DNA of 30,102 nt from Zygnema cylindricum. Its lineage: Eukaryota > Streptophyta > Zygnematophyceae > Zygnematales > Zygnemataceae. Below are positions 17,690 through 28,260 of the stretch, one piece after another. The DNA lies in NCBI GenBank assembly GCA_037447655.1, contig JBBHKE010003580.1, positions 142,875-172,976 on the forward strand, written 5' to 3'. The position numbers and the translations under genes were made by a program. Every line of letters starts with the position of its first letter. The stretch's first letter is position 1. Below the pieces are notes generated by a model. That model made no database searches, was not told the DNA's origin, and worked only from the letters and a program-made list of their open reading frames with translations.

Positions 17690-19063
17690 AGATGGGCAAG
17701 GGAACTGAAGAAATGGAGGAAAGAAAAAAGCTTTTCTAACTCAAGTTCATGATGAGCAAGAGAACGAAGAAAACGAAGAGGAAGAGGAGCTTGAGGAGCT
17801 TGAGGAGCTTCTTCTTAATCCGAAAAACACTGAAAAGCATGTTGACATTCCACGGAGACAAAAGTGTGCTTTCGGAGGTAAGAAGGATCAACCTAAAGAT
17901 GGGTGGATCATAGACTCAGGGGCCTCAATGCATATGTGCAAAGATAAAAGGTGGTTCACTAAAGTGAGAAAGATCCTAACAGTTGAGATAGAGTACGGAG
18001 ATGGTAGAATAGAAACCACAAGTCTTGTTGGAATTGTTGACTTGAAGGTTCTAGTTAATGGAAAGGCCTCCATTGTAACACTCTCAGAGGTTCTTTACAT
18101 TCCACAGCTTAGTAAGAACTTGGTCTCAAAAGTTGTCCTATATGAAAAGGAGTTTGAAACAGGAACTAGGAAAGGAATCGTCATACTAAGCTTTGATAAA
18201 GAGGTTTATTTCATAGTTGAGAAGGGCAGTCAGGGAATGCTCAGAATTGTGCTTTACAGTGAAAAAGGTGTTCTCTACTCGTGTGCAAGTGAGATGATGC
18301 TTTGGCACAAAAGGTTGGGGCATGTGTATCTAGATAGATTAAAGAAAATGAAGAAAAAAGGAATAGTGGAGGGTATTACTTTTGAGGATGATGAGAGGAT
18401 GATGAGACCTTTGATGATTGCAGTGGATGTGCCCAAAGGAAGATTCATAGACTTCCATTTCCAAAGGCAACAACATATAGGAGAGAGAAAGTATTCGATC
18501 TAATTCACACTGATGTTTGGGGACCTGCTAGATATGCTTCACATGGGGGGAAGAGGTGGATGTTAACTATCACAGATGATTGGTCTAGGTACACGAAGGT
18601 ATACTTTCTCAGACATAAGTCAGAGGTATTAAGATGTTTCAAAATGAAGTGAAAAACTACACGAAAACTCAATAAAAGAGATAAGAAGTAATAATTGGAA
18701 ATAATACACCTCAAGGGAATTTGAGAATATCTTAAAGAAGAAGGAATTCATCATGGGAAAATTGTTCCCTATAATACAGAACAAAATGGAGTACCTGAAA
18801 GAGTGAATAGAACTTTAGGAGATATGTCCAGAAGTATGTTAACTGATAGGAGGATAGGGTTGCATTTTTGGGTGGAGTCTATGAACTATGCTAATATCAT
18901 CAAAAATAGAGTTCTAACTTCAGCAAATAAGGAGGAAACTCCGTATGAGAGGTGGACAAGAAAAAAGCCTGATTTGTCTAGTTTGAGAGTGTTCGGAAGT
19001 CAAGTCTACAGTTTGGATTCTGATAAGACTAAATGGAAGTTAGAGGGGAGAGGGAAGCCATGA
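17690..19063 (+). pseudogene. copia C protease and integrase
   Basis: An acidic linker rich in Glu (17755-17815) precedes protease, with WIIDSGASMHMC at about 17904-17940. The GAG-pre-integrase motif MLWHKRLGHVYLDRLKKM follows. A frame change at about 18390-18410 leads to IHTDVWGPA (first catalytic Asp) and ITDDWSRYTKVYF. The segment that should hold the second Asp is ruined at about 18673-18700: Asn replaces Asp, the glycines are lost and a stop follows. GVPERVNRTLGDMSRSM keeps the Glu. RNA from this copy could not yield active integrase. Confidence 0.88.
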
Positions 19064-19665
19064 TATCTTGTAGGATATGATGAGAGCACAAAAGGATACC
19101 GAGTGTATGACTTGAAAAAAAAAGATATAATTTTGGTAAAACACATAGTGGTGATGAATGAAGTGAAGTCCATTGATCCATTCAAATATAATAAGGAAGT
19201 CAAAATCAGATTTGAAACGGAGCAGTTTTCTGACTTTGACTTTGAAAATGAAGAGAAGGAAGAGGGAGAAAAAGAAAAATTTGCAGATTTACCAAAGGAG
19301 GAGGAAAGGACAACATCCGAGGCAACGCCACAATACGAAGTGGAAATCAAAGAGGAACTTGATGAGACCCCGGAATGGAAGATAGGGGAGCTGAAAATCT
19401 CCCTAAACGAAACCCAAGGATGCCTTCCATATCGGCGTCCGATTTTGAAGGGGGGAGAAGAAGTAGTAAACAACTTCAAGAAAGACAAGTAAATAACCAA
19501 CTCACAAAGATGTCTCACCCATATGAACCTCAGACATACTTAAAGGCCATAAACACTCCAGAAAGTAGCCGGTGGATCACAGCTATAAATGAAGAAATGG
19601 CCACTATCATGGAAGCCAATATATGGGAGTTGGTAGATTGTCCACCGGACCGAAAACTGATCTGA
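19064..19665 (+). pseudogene. copia C integrase C-terminus to RT linker
   Basis: After a stop at about 19062 the frame gives YLVGYDESTKGYRVYDLKKK and IILVKHIVVMNEVKSIDPFK, the conserved end of copia integrase. A highly acidic Lys/Glu tract follows to 19492. A frame shift moves to FEGGRRSSKQLQERQ, then MATIMEANIWELVDCPPDRK, which leads directly into RT. A stop after PPDRKLI marks the border. Confidence 0.82.
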
Positions 19666-21110
19666 TGTAAGTGGGTGTTTAAACTTAAATTAAACCCGGA
19701 TAATACCATTGAGAGGTACAAAACTAGGTTAGTTGCAAAAGGATAAACTCAGAAGGAGGGGATAGACTACGAAGAAACCTTTGCACCTGTTGTCATATTT
19801 CCTTTTTTTTTAATCCATTTAAGTATAGCCGCAACAGAGGATATAGAAATCCACCAGATGGATATTAAAACGGCCTTTTTGCACGGAGAGTTGGAAGAAG
19901 AAATTTACATGAGGCAACCAGAAGGATTCGTGGAAAGTGGGGAAGAAAAAAAAAATTGCAAACTGATAAAATCACTCTATGGGCTTAAGCAGGCCCCGCG
20001 ACAGTGGAATATAAAGCTCGACGAATTTCTGACCGGTTTGGAGTATATCAGAATTAGTTCAGATCACTCCATATATTTATTTGAGGATGAGGATGGAGTG
20101 ATATCTATTGCTATTTATGTGGATGATTTGTTGGTCTTAAGCAAGTCCTTAGATAAAATTAACAAACTAAAACGGGATCTTAGAAGCCGCTTTGACAAGA
20201 AAGATCTCGTCGAGCAAAGTACATTATTGGAATTCAAATGGAGAGAGATAGAGGGAATAGGATTATAAGACTCACTTATAAAGAAGCAATTGGTAATATG
20301 CTAGAAAAATTTCAAATGGAGAAAGCGAACGGATGTACTACGCCCATGGATTTGAAGAAAGTGAGTGAGGGGAGTGAAGAGGGAGGAATATTGATCATAA
20401 ATGATGAGATAGATGAGATAGAAAGAAGATTTATTGAAAATATCCCTTATAGGCAAATTGTAGGCAGTTTAACTTATTTTATGAATTGTACCCGGTCGGA
20501 TATAGCTGCAGCCGTAGGAGTCCTCAACAAGAGTCTAAATGAACCAAGAAAGAGAGACTAGGAGGCTGCCAAAAGGGTGATCAGGTATCTGATGGGGACA
20601 AGGGAATTCTGGTTGCATTTGGGAGGGGAGCACACTACCATCACAACCTAGAGTGATGCCAGTTATGGAGATGTGCCTTTAAGGCGGTGTAAGACTGGAT
20701 ATGTGTTGCAAATTGGATCTTGTGCATGCTGTAGGAGTAGCAAGCAACAGAAAGTAGTTGCTCAGTCCACTATGGAGACTGAATACATGGCTTCCTGTGC
20801 TGCTACCAAAGAATAAATGTGGTTGAAATCTCTTCTTGAAGAACTTGGGTTCATGAAGACAGGAATCTCATAATGTTTTTGTGATAATCAAGCTGCTATC
20901 TCTATTGCAGCTAATCCAAAACATCACTTCAAAGCTAAGCATATGGATATTAGACTAAGCTTTGTCAGAGAGAAGGTAGAAAATAAAATCATTAAACTGG
21001 TTCATAAAACTGATAAAGAAATGATTGCAGACATGATGACTAAACCAGTACCTTCCCCTAAGTTGATTTATTGTAGAAAAAACTGTAGATTAAAATTGAA
21101 AAGTGACTAA
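19666..21110 (+). pseudogene. copia C reverse transcriptase and RNase H
   Basis: RT motifs: KWVFKLKLNPDNTIERYKTR, a stop, [47 protein letters not shown] and the catalytic YVDDLLVL at 20116-20139. A frame shift at about 20260 continues KEAIGNMLEKFQMEKANG, IPYRQIVGSLTYFMNCTRSD and, after further stops, SDASYGDVPLRRCKTGYVLQ, TMETEYMASCA, CDNQAAISIAANPKHHFKAK and ADMMTKPVPSPKL. All RNase H acidic positions can be followed. At least five stops and two frameshifts make it a pseudogene. Confidence 0.9.
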
Positions 21111-21112
21111 GA

Positions 21113-21123
21113 ATTAAGGGGTG
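21113..21123 (+). promoter_or_regulatory. copia C polypurine tract
   Basis: AATTAAGGGGTG ends exactly where the 3' LTR begins, just after the pol stop codon. It has the position and composition expected for plus-strand DNA priming. Confidence 0.75.
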
Positions 21124-22022
21124 TGTTGAAAAGAGGTAATTAATAGTTCACTTCTATAGTTTAGTTAGAATGTAAAGAGAGAGAAAGAGAGAATTAAAGG
21201 CACGCCATGGCTGCCGCGTCATTTAGGAGGGAGAATGAAATAGAATGTATTTTACTATTTGTAGCAAAATACTGCCTCTATCCAAATTTGAACCGGAGTC
21301 TACATAATACTACTTAGACCTTAGCCTTATCCATGAAGGCACTAGTGAAAAAATATAGGTATTACGTTTCACGCATTTTTATCTATTTGTTAAACGGGCT
21401 AATTTGCAACAGACTTACGAAAACACGCATTAATCAATTCATGCATGGAAGCGAATCGAAGCCGCATAAATACAAATGATCGGACGGCCACAATTGAAGC
21501 CACCACCCGCAATAAAATTTTGGCGGCCTTTGGGGATAGCGTCACGCGATGCCACATGGCACCATACTATAGGATACGAGAGAAGATGGGAGGATGAACC
21601 ATGGCTCCCGTTTTGACAGGCGTCACTTTGAAAGCCATGTCGTACAATGGCCGAACAATAAGTACATCGTCTAATGTACCTTCTTGTACTATATAGTGTT
21701 TCTATTGGACTAAGGTTTAGTAGTAGGCAGTCGTAAGTAGGCAGACCAGGACTTAGTGAAATTTAGGTACCTCTCTTTAAGAGAGCTTGTAACTATAAAG
21801 GTCATCTTTGACCAACCATAACTTACTTCTCAGGGAGCAAATTCAGTGATTCTTTTTGCATTTGACTCAAGGGATTCTTGTCCTCACCGGGGTGAGAGTG
21901 GTCATAATGTTTGTGTGTCTGGGCGGCGCTTATTCAGTGGGAAAGAAGAAGGGGCAAACATTATCTTAGAGGTTTTACATAGGCTGCTCATTCTCTAAAT
22001 CAATGGAGACCACAGAATTGCA
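21124..22022 (+). repeat. copia C 3' LTR
   Basis: This 899-bp partner of 15791-16690 includes the central near-identical block (about 21525-21810). It carries the duplicate gag start (ATGGAGACCACAGAATTGCA), which in this position leads nowhere. The tRNA-like unit is at 21271-21343. Confidence 0.92.
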
Positions 22023-22196
22023 CACTCTTTAGTCTTCCACAAGTGGAGCTGAGGCAGCCATGGTTCCACTCCTCTCTCTCTCTCCTTCAGTGACTACAAC
22101 AAGTATGGGGGATGGAGAGAGAGAGGTGGAGACAGACTGCTTGCGCGCTCTTCATTTTTTATTTAATTTAGACCTATAAAATACCTATTTTCAACA
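22023..22196. repeat. spacer with (CT)n/(GA)n foldback
   Basis: Between element C and the gypsy remnant. 22066-22085 (CCACTCCTCTCTCTC...) can pair with 22114-22129 (GGAGAGAGAGAGGTGG), a simple-sequence stem of about 16 bp. The rest is AT-rich with no coding sequence. Confidence 0.6.
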
Positions 22197-23238
22197 GTTG
22201 CTTCGACTAGCATAAGCCACCACATATTTCCGCTTGATTGTTGCTTCGATTGCCATAAACCACCACATATTCCTCACCAGTGAGTTCACGCTTAGTCACG
22301 ATGGCCGCTATACCGGGCTTACCAAAGTCGGTCTGAAGGCAAAATGGCAACTTATGATTTGGTGGACGAAAATGGGAGGGGTGGAAAGTGCGTCCTTCAA
22401 TCCTTGAAATGCCTCGATTTTGAGAGGGTCCCCGCATGAACAGAAATGATTTCTTCAAGAGTTCATTTAGTGAAGAAACAAGGGTACTAAAATTAGGAAC
22501 AAACTGCTGGTAGTAATTGGCTAACTCCACAGATGCACGCAAGCTAGTCAAATCCGTTGGGGCCGTGAGTTTACTAATTGCTTCCAATTTTACTTCTAGC
22601 GGAGTAATCCCCTCGGATGATATAAAGTGCCTTAGATAAGGTACCCTTTCGGCTTCGAAGGTGCACTTGACAGTATGACATTAAAGTCCTACCTTTTCTT
22701 ATTCCTTCAATACCCACTCTATATGCATTGCATGTTCTTCTCTAGTGGCCGAACCGATGATTAAATCGTCGATATAGCAACAGGCAAACTTACATCCCCC
22801 CAAGACTGAGTCCATGACTTTGTAGAATACTGTCGGTGAATTTTTCAGTCCAAATGGGTATAAACGCCCATTCCCAATATCCGTCATCACCCCAAAATGC
22901 AGCCTTGTGTCGATCTTTTTCCTCTATTTTGATTTGATTAAATCCCTGTCGCAGATCTAGGATGCTGAAATATTTAGATTTTCCAACATGATCAAAAATG
23001 TCCTCGACCAACGGCATTGGATGTCAGTCCTAGATTGTAAGTAATTCAATTCTCGGTAGTCCCCACACATACAATGTTTTGTAAAATACCCCTCCGCATT
23101 ATTTTTACGAGGCATAACGGTGGGATCCGCAAACGTGGAATCGGACTTATAAATCAGACCTGCCTCTTTTAATTCTGCGCATCTTTTGTCCACGGATTCT
23201 CATTCAATTTCTGATAGATGATGCTAGGGTTTAAATAT
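22197..23238 (-). pseudogene. gypsy RT-RNase H, second (left) copy
   Basis: 23238-22314 shows no difference by eye from 25485-24561 at a constant offset of 2247 bp, including frameshifts and stops. RT motifs: KEAGLIYKSDSTFADPTVMP, MCGDYRELN, FSILDLRQGFNQIKIEEKD, PFGLKNSPTVFYKVMDSVLG and CYIDDLIIGS. Beyond 22314 the match to the right copy drops abruptly to roughly 80%. A 43-bp tandem repeat (22197-22239 and 22240-22273) then ends the recognisable RNase H. On its 5' side this copy is fused directly to the integrase end. Confidence 0.88.
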
Positions 23239-24048
23239 GAGCAGTGGCTGTCGACCAAATAACACATAATAGGGGCTGAAATTCGCTAAGCTGGCATGTA
23301 CAGACATGCGATAACCCATGACAATATAACCCAATGATTCATCCTACACAATAATATGTTTCTCTAAACAATGTTTACGCATAACCCGTTTAAATGTTCG
23401 CACCGCTCTCTCGGCCAAACCGTCTGCCTGGGGGTGATCTCGACTTTTTCGACGGTGATCGATCAACGCCTCGTCCAACCTCTCTTGAAATTCGCCACGA
23501 AACTCGATCCCTTGGTCTGTAAGAACTTTTGCAAGAGCTCCATATCGGAGGAGCAAATGCTCCTTGAAAGCGGCGGTGGTGAGTGTGGCAGTTTTGTGCC
23601 AGAGGGCCACAACTTCCACCCAATTGCTGAAATTCTCGATCATGATCATGATGTATTGCTTGCCTTTTCGCGAGATGGGAAAAAGACCTGCCAAATCACA
23701 TGACCACTCGTAGAAGAGACCACGGATAGGCAAAGGTTGAAGTGTAGTCAGCCGGTTAAAGAATGAGGTCCGCAACCGTTCACATGTGCTACATCCTTGT
23801 AACACGGCCGCCACGTCAGCCTGCATGCCTGACCACCAATAACGTGCATGTACCAAACTCAAAGTCCGTTTAGTACCATAATGTCCTAGATCAGTAGGAA
23901 TCTGATCAATAAGTGATAGGTGTTCTGTCGGCCGAGGAACATGCGGATGACTTCCATCTGCAAAGAAACGAATAAACAAACCTCCCATCCATAAGTCATT
24001 TTGATCTCTTTTACGAACACGCTCCTCCTCTCCTGGTAAGGTGCCTGG
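23239..24048 (-). pseudogene. gypsy integrase
   Basis: The H2C2 zinc-binding residues are seen as H36, H47, C66 and C69 of the open frame starting at 23988 (GHYGTKRTLSLVHARYWW, GCSTCERL). The catalytic residues are D98 (WSCDLAGLFP), D158 (VLTDQGIEFRGEF) and E193 (HPQADGLAERAVRTFKRV), with 34 residues between the last two, one fewer than usual. A stop follows KHIIV at 23344. The frame continues through SPYYVLFGRQPLL before switching into the duplicated RT block at 23238. This frame of about 640 bp is the best kept of the element. Confidence 0.88.
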
Positions 24049-24840
24049 TCAAAAGGACTGAGTGGATAAAAAGAGAACCAAAACGCTGTCTCGCCATGGA
24101 TCGTGTTCAGTTTTGTGAACTGTGGGACCTAAAAAACTGTAAACTAGGTGTACTCCAACAGACAGCGATGCAACTGGTTCGTCATTAAAATCCTCTCGCA
24201 CTCCATTATCACCAGAATTGGGTAAAGGGTTTCGAAAAAGACCGTCGGCATTCAAACTGAGGAGCCCAGGTCGATGGATGATCTCCATATCGTATTCTTG
24301 CAAAATAACGGCCTAGCGGGCTAATTTGCTGGATAATTTGTCATTAGTCATGAGCCAATGTAATGGTTGATGGTCAGTAAGAAGAGTCAAAGGCTTGCCA
24401 TAAAGATAATGGCGGAAATGCACAATTCCCTAAATTGCGGCAAGGCACTCCCCTTTATAACTACTGTAGTTTGACTCTGTTTGATTGTTGTTTCGACTGG
24501 CATAAGCCACCACATATTCCTCACCTTTGAGCTCACTCTCGGTTAGGATGGTTGCGATATCGGGCTTACCAAAGTCGGTCTGAAGGCAAAATGGCAACTT
24601 ATGATTTGGTGGACGAAAATGGGAGGGGTGGAAAGTGCGTCCTTCAATCCTTGAAATGCCTCGATTTTGAGAGGGTCCCCGCATGAACAGAAATGATTTC
24701 TTCAAGAGTTCATTTAGTGAAGAAACAAGGGTACTAAAATTAGGAACAAACTGCTGGTAGTAATTGGCTAACTCCACAGATGCACGCAAGCTAGTCAAAT
24801 CCGTTGGGGCCGTGAGTTTACTAATTGCTTCCAATTTTAC
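24049..24840 (-). pseudogene. gypsy RNase H (right copy) and connection to integrase
   Basis: MEAISKLTAPTDLTSLRASV and ANYYQQFVPNFSTLVSSLNE form the RT thumb/connection. CLQTDFGKPDIATILTESEL, an ESNYSSYKGECLAAI stretch with the Glu, LLTDHQPLHWLMTND with the Asp and HRPGLLSLNADGLFRNP are RNase H motifs. Stops occur after CLAAI and SSKLAR. The sequence then leads through a variable linker to integrase. The distal portion is a different version from the left copy. Confidence 0.87.
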
Positions 24841-25485
24841 TTCTAGCGGAGTAATCCCCTCGGATGATATAAAGTGCCTTAGATAAGGTACCCTTTCGGC
24901 TTCGAAGGTGCACTTGACAGTATGACATTAAAGTCCTACCTTTTCTTATTCCTTCAATACCCACTCTATATGCATTGCATGTTCTTCTCTAGTGGCCGAA
25001 CCGATGATTAAATCGTCGATATAGCAACAGGCAAACTTACATCCCCCCAAGACTGAGTCCATGACTTTGTAGAATACTGTCGGTGAATTTTTCAGTCCAA
25101 ATGGGTATAAACGCCCATTCCCAATATCCGTCATCACCCCAAAATGCAGCCTTGTGTCGATCTTTTTCCTCTATTTTGATTTGATTAAATCCCTGTCGCA
25201 GATCTAGGATGCTGAAATATTTAGATTTTCCAACATGATCAAAAATGTCCTCGACCAACGGCATTGGATGTCAGTCCTAGATTGTAAGTAATTCAATTCT
25301 CGGTAGTCCCCACACATACAATGTTTTGTAAAATACCCCTCCGCATTATTTTTACGAGGCATAACGGTGGGATCCGCAAACGTGGAATCGGACTTATAAA
25401 TCAGACCTGCCTCTTTTAATTCTGCGCATCTTTTGTCCACGGATTCTCATTCAATTTCTGATAGATGATGCTAGGGTTTAAATAT
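24841..25485 (-). pseudogene. gypsy reverse transcriptase, right copy
   Basis: Same motifs as the left copy, with YIDDL at about 25023-25009. Frame shifts after CGDYRELN and around EWAFIP break the protein. 25485 is the exact 5' border of the block shared with the left copy. Upstream (25486 to about 25925) no protease or RT-leader motif is recognisable, so either the polyprotein is diverged there or a rearrangement lies there. Confidence 0.87.
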
Positions 25486-25925
25486 TGTCAACCCCGTCAA
25501 TGGATATCGAGAAGTGGTGTCCGGCCAAATCTTCCATATACAGCAAATTCGCTTATGTCCGCCATGACCCAACCGTCGCGTCCCTTCGCCCCAACCTGTC
25601 CGCTGTTAGAAAGAAAAGTCAGGGCTCTGTGGCTTTTGCAAATCAGTTGTTCATTCAGCATATATTCCTAAATTCGTGCTTCCATGCAAACAATTTACCG
25701 CGGATGCCACTTCAGACGGAACGCAATCTAATGTGCGAAACCGTCAGTCATTCCAGACCCAGCGGTCGGGTATGTGGAGAGACCAACCCACGCGACCAGA
25801 CTAAAATCATAAATAAGTTCGTGTTGACAGCAAGTGAAGGAAAAGGGAGAGTTGAAATATCCTGTAAAGAAAGGTGAGGATGATGACGTGTTTGAATGGT
25901 GTTGATTGAGACGGATGACTCTTTT
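25486..25925. other. unidentified segment between methyltransferase and RT
   Basis: A plus-strand frame of about 130 codons (25485-25877) starts MSTPSMDIEKWC and resembles no family I know. The minus strand has no long frame. A protease might be expected here in a gypsy polyprotein but no DTG/DSG motif is visible. The composition is close to that of the flanking element. Confidence 0.4.
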
Positions 25926-26890
25926 CGTATCGACCGGTTGCAAAGCCTATGCCTAAGACAAATGACAATGATTGGGGATCCATGACACGACTAAGTAAGG
26001 TGCAGCGTTGCCTCTCGGTGAGTCTTGGGGCGGCGATGGTGCTTGAGATGAAATGTAAAAAATGTTCTAGTTCTGCAGCAGTAGGTTCTTCTAAGCTACC
26101 TGTATGTGTATTCTGCAGCATGCCCGATCCGTTATGAGATTATGCGTGAGAGTGTGAATATGCGACTAGCGTGGGAAGTGCACGTAGTGGTTGGCCCGGG
26201 ATGTTTAGACAAAAAGCAGGGGGATAGTCTATCGGGATACATGTTTGAACCTTATAAAATGGAAGGAGTGCATCCTGAATGGCAAGGTTAGGTGGTCGGA
26301 TAGCGAGGTTAGCTTCTCAAAGCCGGCCCATGTCCACCAGGTTAGTCCACCTAGAACGAACTCGGTGGCCAAAGAACCGTGGCGTGCGGCATCAATGATC
26401 AGTGGTGTTCCAATTAATGACTTTATTCGTTTGTAATTTGAGAAACCGTGGGTCGAGGGTCATTATAAGCTGCAACATTTTCTAAAACGTATTCGAGTGG
26501 ACGGTCAGTATTTGGAAAAAGTGGATAAGACGCACCACCTCAAAGAATATCTTAGTACATGGATCTGCGAGACCCAAACCTTTCCCAGCCTTAGACATAC
26601 CTTGACATTCCCATCCGACAAAGAGGAGATCGATAGGTTCTAATTCCAACATATGGCGATTTCCTATTAGGCGGATATCCTGTGGTAGAGCCAAATGCAT
26701 GTCGTGAAAAGCGGACAGGGGTAAAAGGTGTGGATATTGTTCATGAAAGATTTGACAGTGGTGCAGCTGAGCGCGTCTAGCTAAAGGATCAATATCTACT
26801 AAATAATAATGTTTAATAAAAAGCCCGTTCCACAAGCAAGAGAGAAGTGAAGTACCAATTCATACGAAAAGGTCTAAGATAACGAAACCA
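25925..26890 (-). pseudogene. retrotransposon-linked cytosine-5 DNA methyltransferase
   Basis: C5-MTase motifs in order: motif I-like GFVILDLF, a stop, then IGTSLLSCL (26890-26850); motif II YYLVDIDPLARRA; motif IV GWECQGMS with catalytic Cys codon 26607-26605 and Glu where Pro is usual; then LADP. Motif VI ENV lies at 26482-26474 in a shifted frame. An R-x-R motif VIII-like GHRVRSRWTNLVDMG comes next. The tail has IPGQPLRALPTLVAY, EEPTAAELEHFLHF and RCTLLSRVMDPQSLSFVLG, as in motifs IX-X and the C-terminus of retroelement MTases. These enzymes methylate cytosine using S-adenosylmethionine. At least two frameshifts and three stops inactivate it. Confidence 0.85.
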
Positions 26891-27310
26891 TTCGGGTAAG
26901 GTTTTAAACTGACCAGTTTCCACTTAATGGGCAAAAACCCGGAAGGATCGACCATAATAAGAGGTGGATCCGGAATAATAAATAAAAGAATTGGTATAGT
27001 AAATTTCTATAGTCGGTCAAAATCTGAAGAGTCAATGATAAATCCGGGTGTACTAAATAATTCTGGTAACCCCGAAGGATCTGGTGAGATTTCGTCCGCT
27101 GTTAGAGATTTAAGGATGTTTACACCTATGCCAACTACAGCATAGGCTTGCACAATTAGTGTCGAATGGGCCGTAGTAGGCATGGGTTGCTGGGCCGAGA
27201 TAAGAGGAAAGTAAATTTTGCATTCCGGATGGGTAGCCACTAGGCTCCACGGCCTGGGCGTATTCCTTACAAGAGTTAGGTCTAGGATTACAAATAAAAA
27301 AAAACAAAAC
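26891..27310 (-). pseudogene. polyprotein N-terminal (gag-like) region before the methyltransferase
   Basis: The same frame as the methyltransferase motif I-IV segment extends upstream: RNTPRPWSLVATHPECKIYF, AHSTLIVQAYAVVGIGVNIL, ISPDPSGLPELFSTPGFIID, a stop, then IIPDPPLIMVDPSGFLPIKW leading into motif I. It has no zinc knuckle or familiar capsid motif. Because it is in frame with the MTase and carries the repeated DPSG-LP pattern, it is probably the N-terminal part of the same protein. The family is not otherwise recognised and the true start is unclear. Confidence 0.6.
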
Positions 27311-27340
27311 CATAAAAATAGAAGAAAACAACAATAAAAA

Positions 27341-27620
27341 TCTACGGAGAATCCGAGACAACCGGATCTTGACACGCCAATTGCAGAAAAGTTCAACAAC
27401 AAAACAAACAATGACAATATGTAGAGAATACGGGATAACCGAATTCTAACAAACAAGTAAAACTAGCAACAAGAAAATACAAGAAAACAACGTTAAAAAT
27501 CTGCACAGAATCCGAGATAACCGCATTCGAACACACTAAAAACAAATTGAACAAAATGATAACGGAAAACAATTAATGAAAAATGGTAGAGAATCCGAGA
27601 TAACTAGATTCTAACAAACC
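27341..27620 (-). repeat. four 77-83 bp tandem repeats in presumed gypsy leader
   Basis: The plus-strand core GAGAATCCGAGATAACCGGA (with variants) starts at 27347, 27424, 27506 and 27589, with spacings of 77, 82 and 83 bp. Each core is followed by ATTCTAACAAAC-like sequence and an A-rich filler with AAGAAAACAAC. On the minus strand the core reads GGTTATCTCGGATTCTC. The array lies directly upstream of the gag-like coding start, so it may be the untranslated leader or part of the LTR of the gypsy element. Confidence 0.75.
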
Positions 27621-28260
27621 ACAAGTGAACTCAACAAAGGCAACAGAAATTAGACAAGAAAATTTCAAACCCTAATCCACAGATTGCATCCACAAAGGTT
27701 CAGAGATAGCTTGAGTAAGTCTGCAGAATCCACACTAAAAGAGGTTATTGAAGGGAAACCGTGCGGACTCCGGCCGAAACCGAGTGAATTAACTTGTAGG
27801 GCTTACAATGAAAGAATAATGAGGAAAAAGAAAAGCTAAGCGCTTAACAAACTAAGGCAGAAAAAGCCTTGCAAGGAAAAAATTGACAATTTGACAAGGG
27901 AAAAAGACATAAAAATCTAAGTCCTCTTCGACCTATTCCTGTACTCTCAAATTATTAGAGTACAAACCTTAAGCAATAGCCTAAGTACTAACGAAATAGC
28001 CAAAGTATTAATTCTTGACATTTGCTAACTAACCAATCACGTGAGAGTATTTCACTATACAATTTGCGACTTTTGCGACTAGTTTGTCCTGACCAATAAT
28101 CGACCGGAACCATATGTCTTCGTTACAAAATTCACAATCCACGGATTAAGACCCTTCCTTACTACATGTATGCGTGAACCTACATGGGTTCACGACTCAA
28201 TGTGAGCTAAAATCGGAAACGCGAACAAACACCCCGTGTACACGCGATTTCTATTGATTC
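27621..28260. other. AT-rich sequence upstream of gypsy element, possible LTR/leader
   Basis: No coding frame. A hairpin CGTGAACC/GGTTCACG (5-nt loop) lies at about 28171-28192. The region could contain the 5' LTR of the gypsy element, but no second copy exists in the window to prove it and no standard PBS is visible. Confidence 0.4.

Larger units (their letters stand above)
15791..22022 (+). mobile_element. Ty1/copia-type retrotransposon C, both LTRs
   Basis: This is a complete but dead element of about 6.2 kb with a 900-bp 5' LTR, PBS, gag, protease, integrase, RT, RNase H, polypurine tract and an 899-bp 3' LTR. The LTRs start TGTTGAAAAG and end AATTGCA. The flanks are CACTG on the left and CACTC on the right, a likely 5-bp target duplication with one change. 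Many stops and several frameshifts disable pol. It is in the opposite orientation to A and B and is the same family as B. Confidence 0.92.
22197..27310 (-). mobile_element. Ty3/gypsy-like element with C5-methyltransferase
   Basis: Minus-strand order right to left: gag-like N-terminal region (27310-26890), cytosine methyltransferase (26890-25925), unidentified 25925-25486, RT (25485-24840), RNase H (24834-24200), integrase (24000-23240), then a second RT-RNase H copy (23238-22197). RT before integrase defines the gypsy order. No LTR pair, PBS or target duplication could be found, so the limits are those of recognisable coding. Stops and frameshifts are frequent. Confidence 0.8.

Noticed and set aside
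25485-25877. 130-codon plus-strand frame between methyltransferase and RT
   Set aside because: Antisense to the surrounding gypsy element and without recognisable motifs; noted only as part of an unidentified segment.
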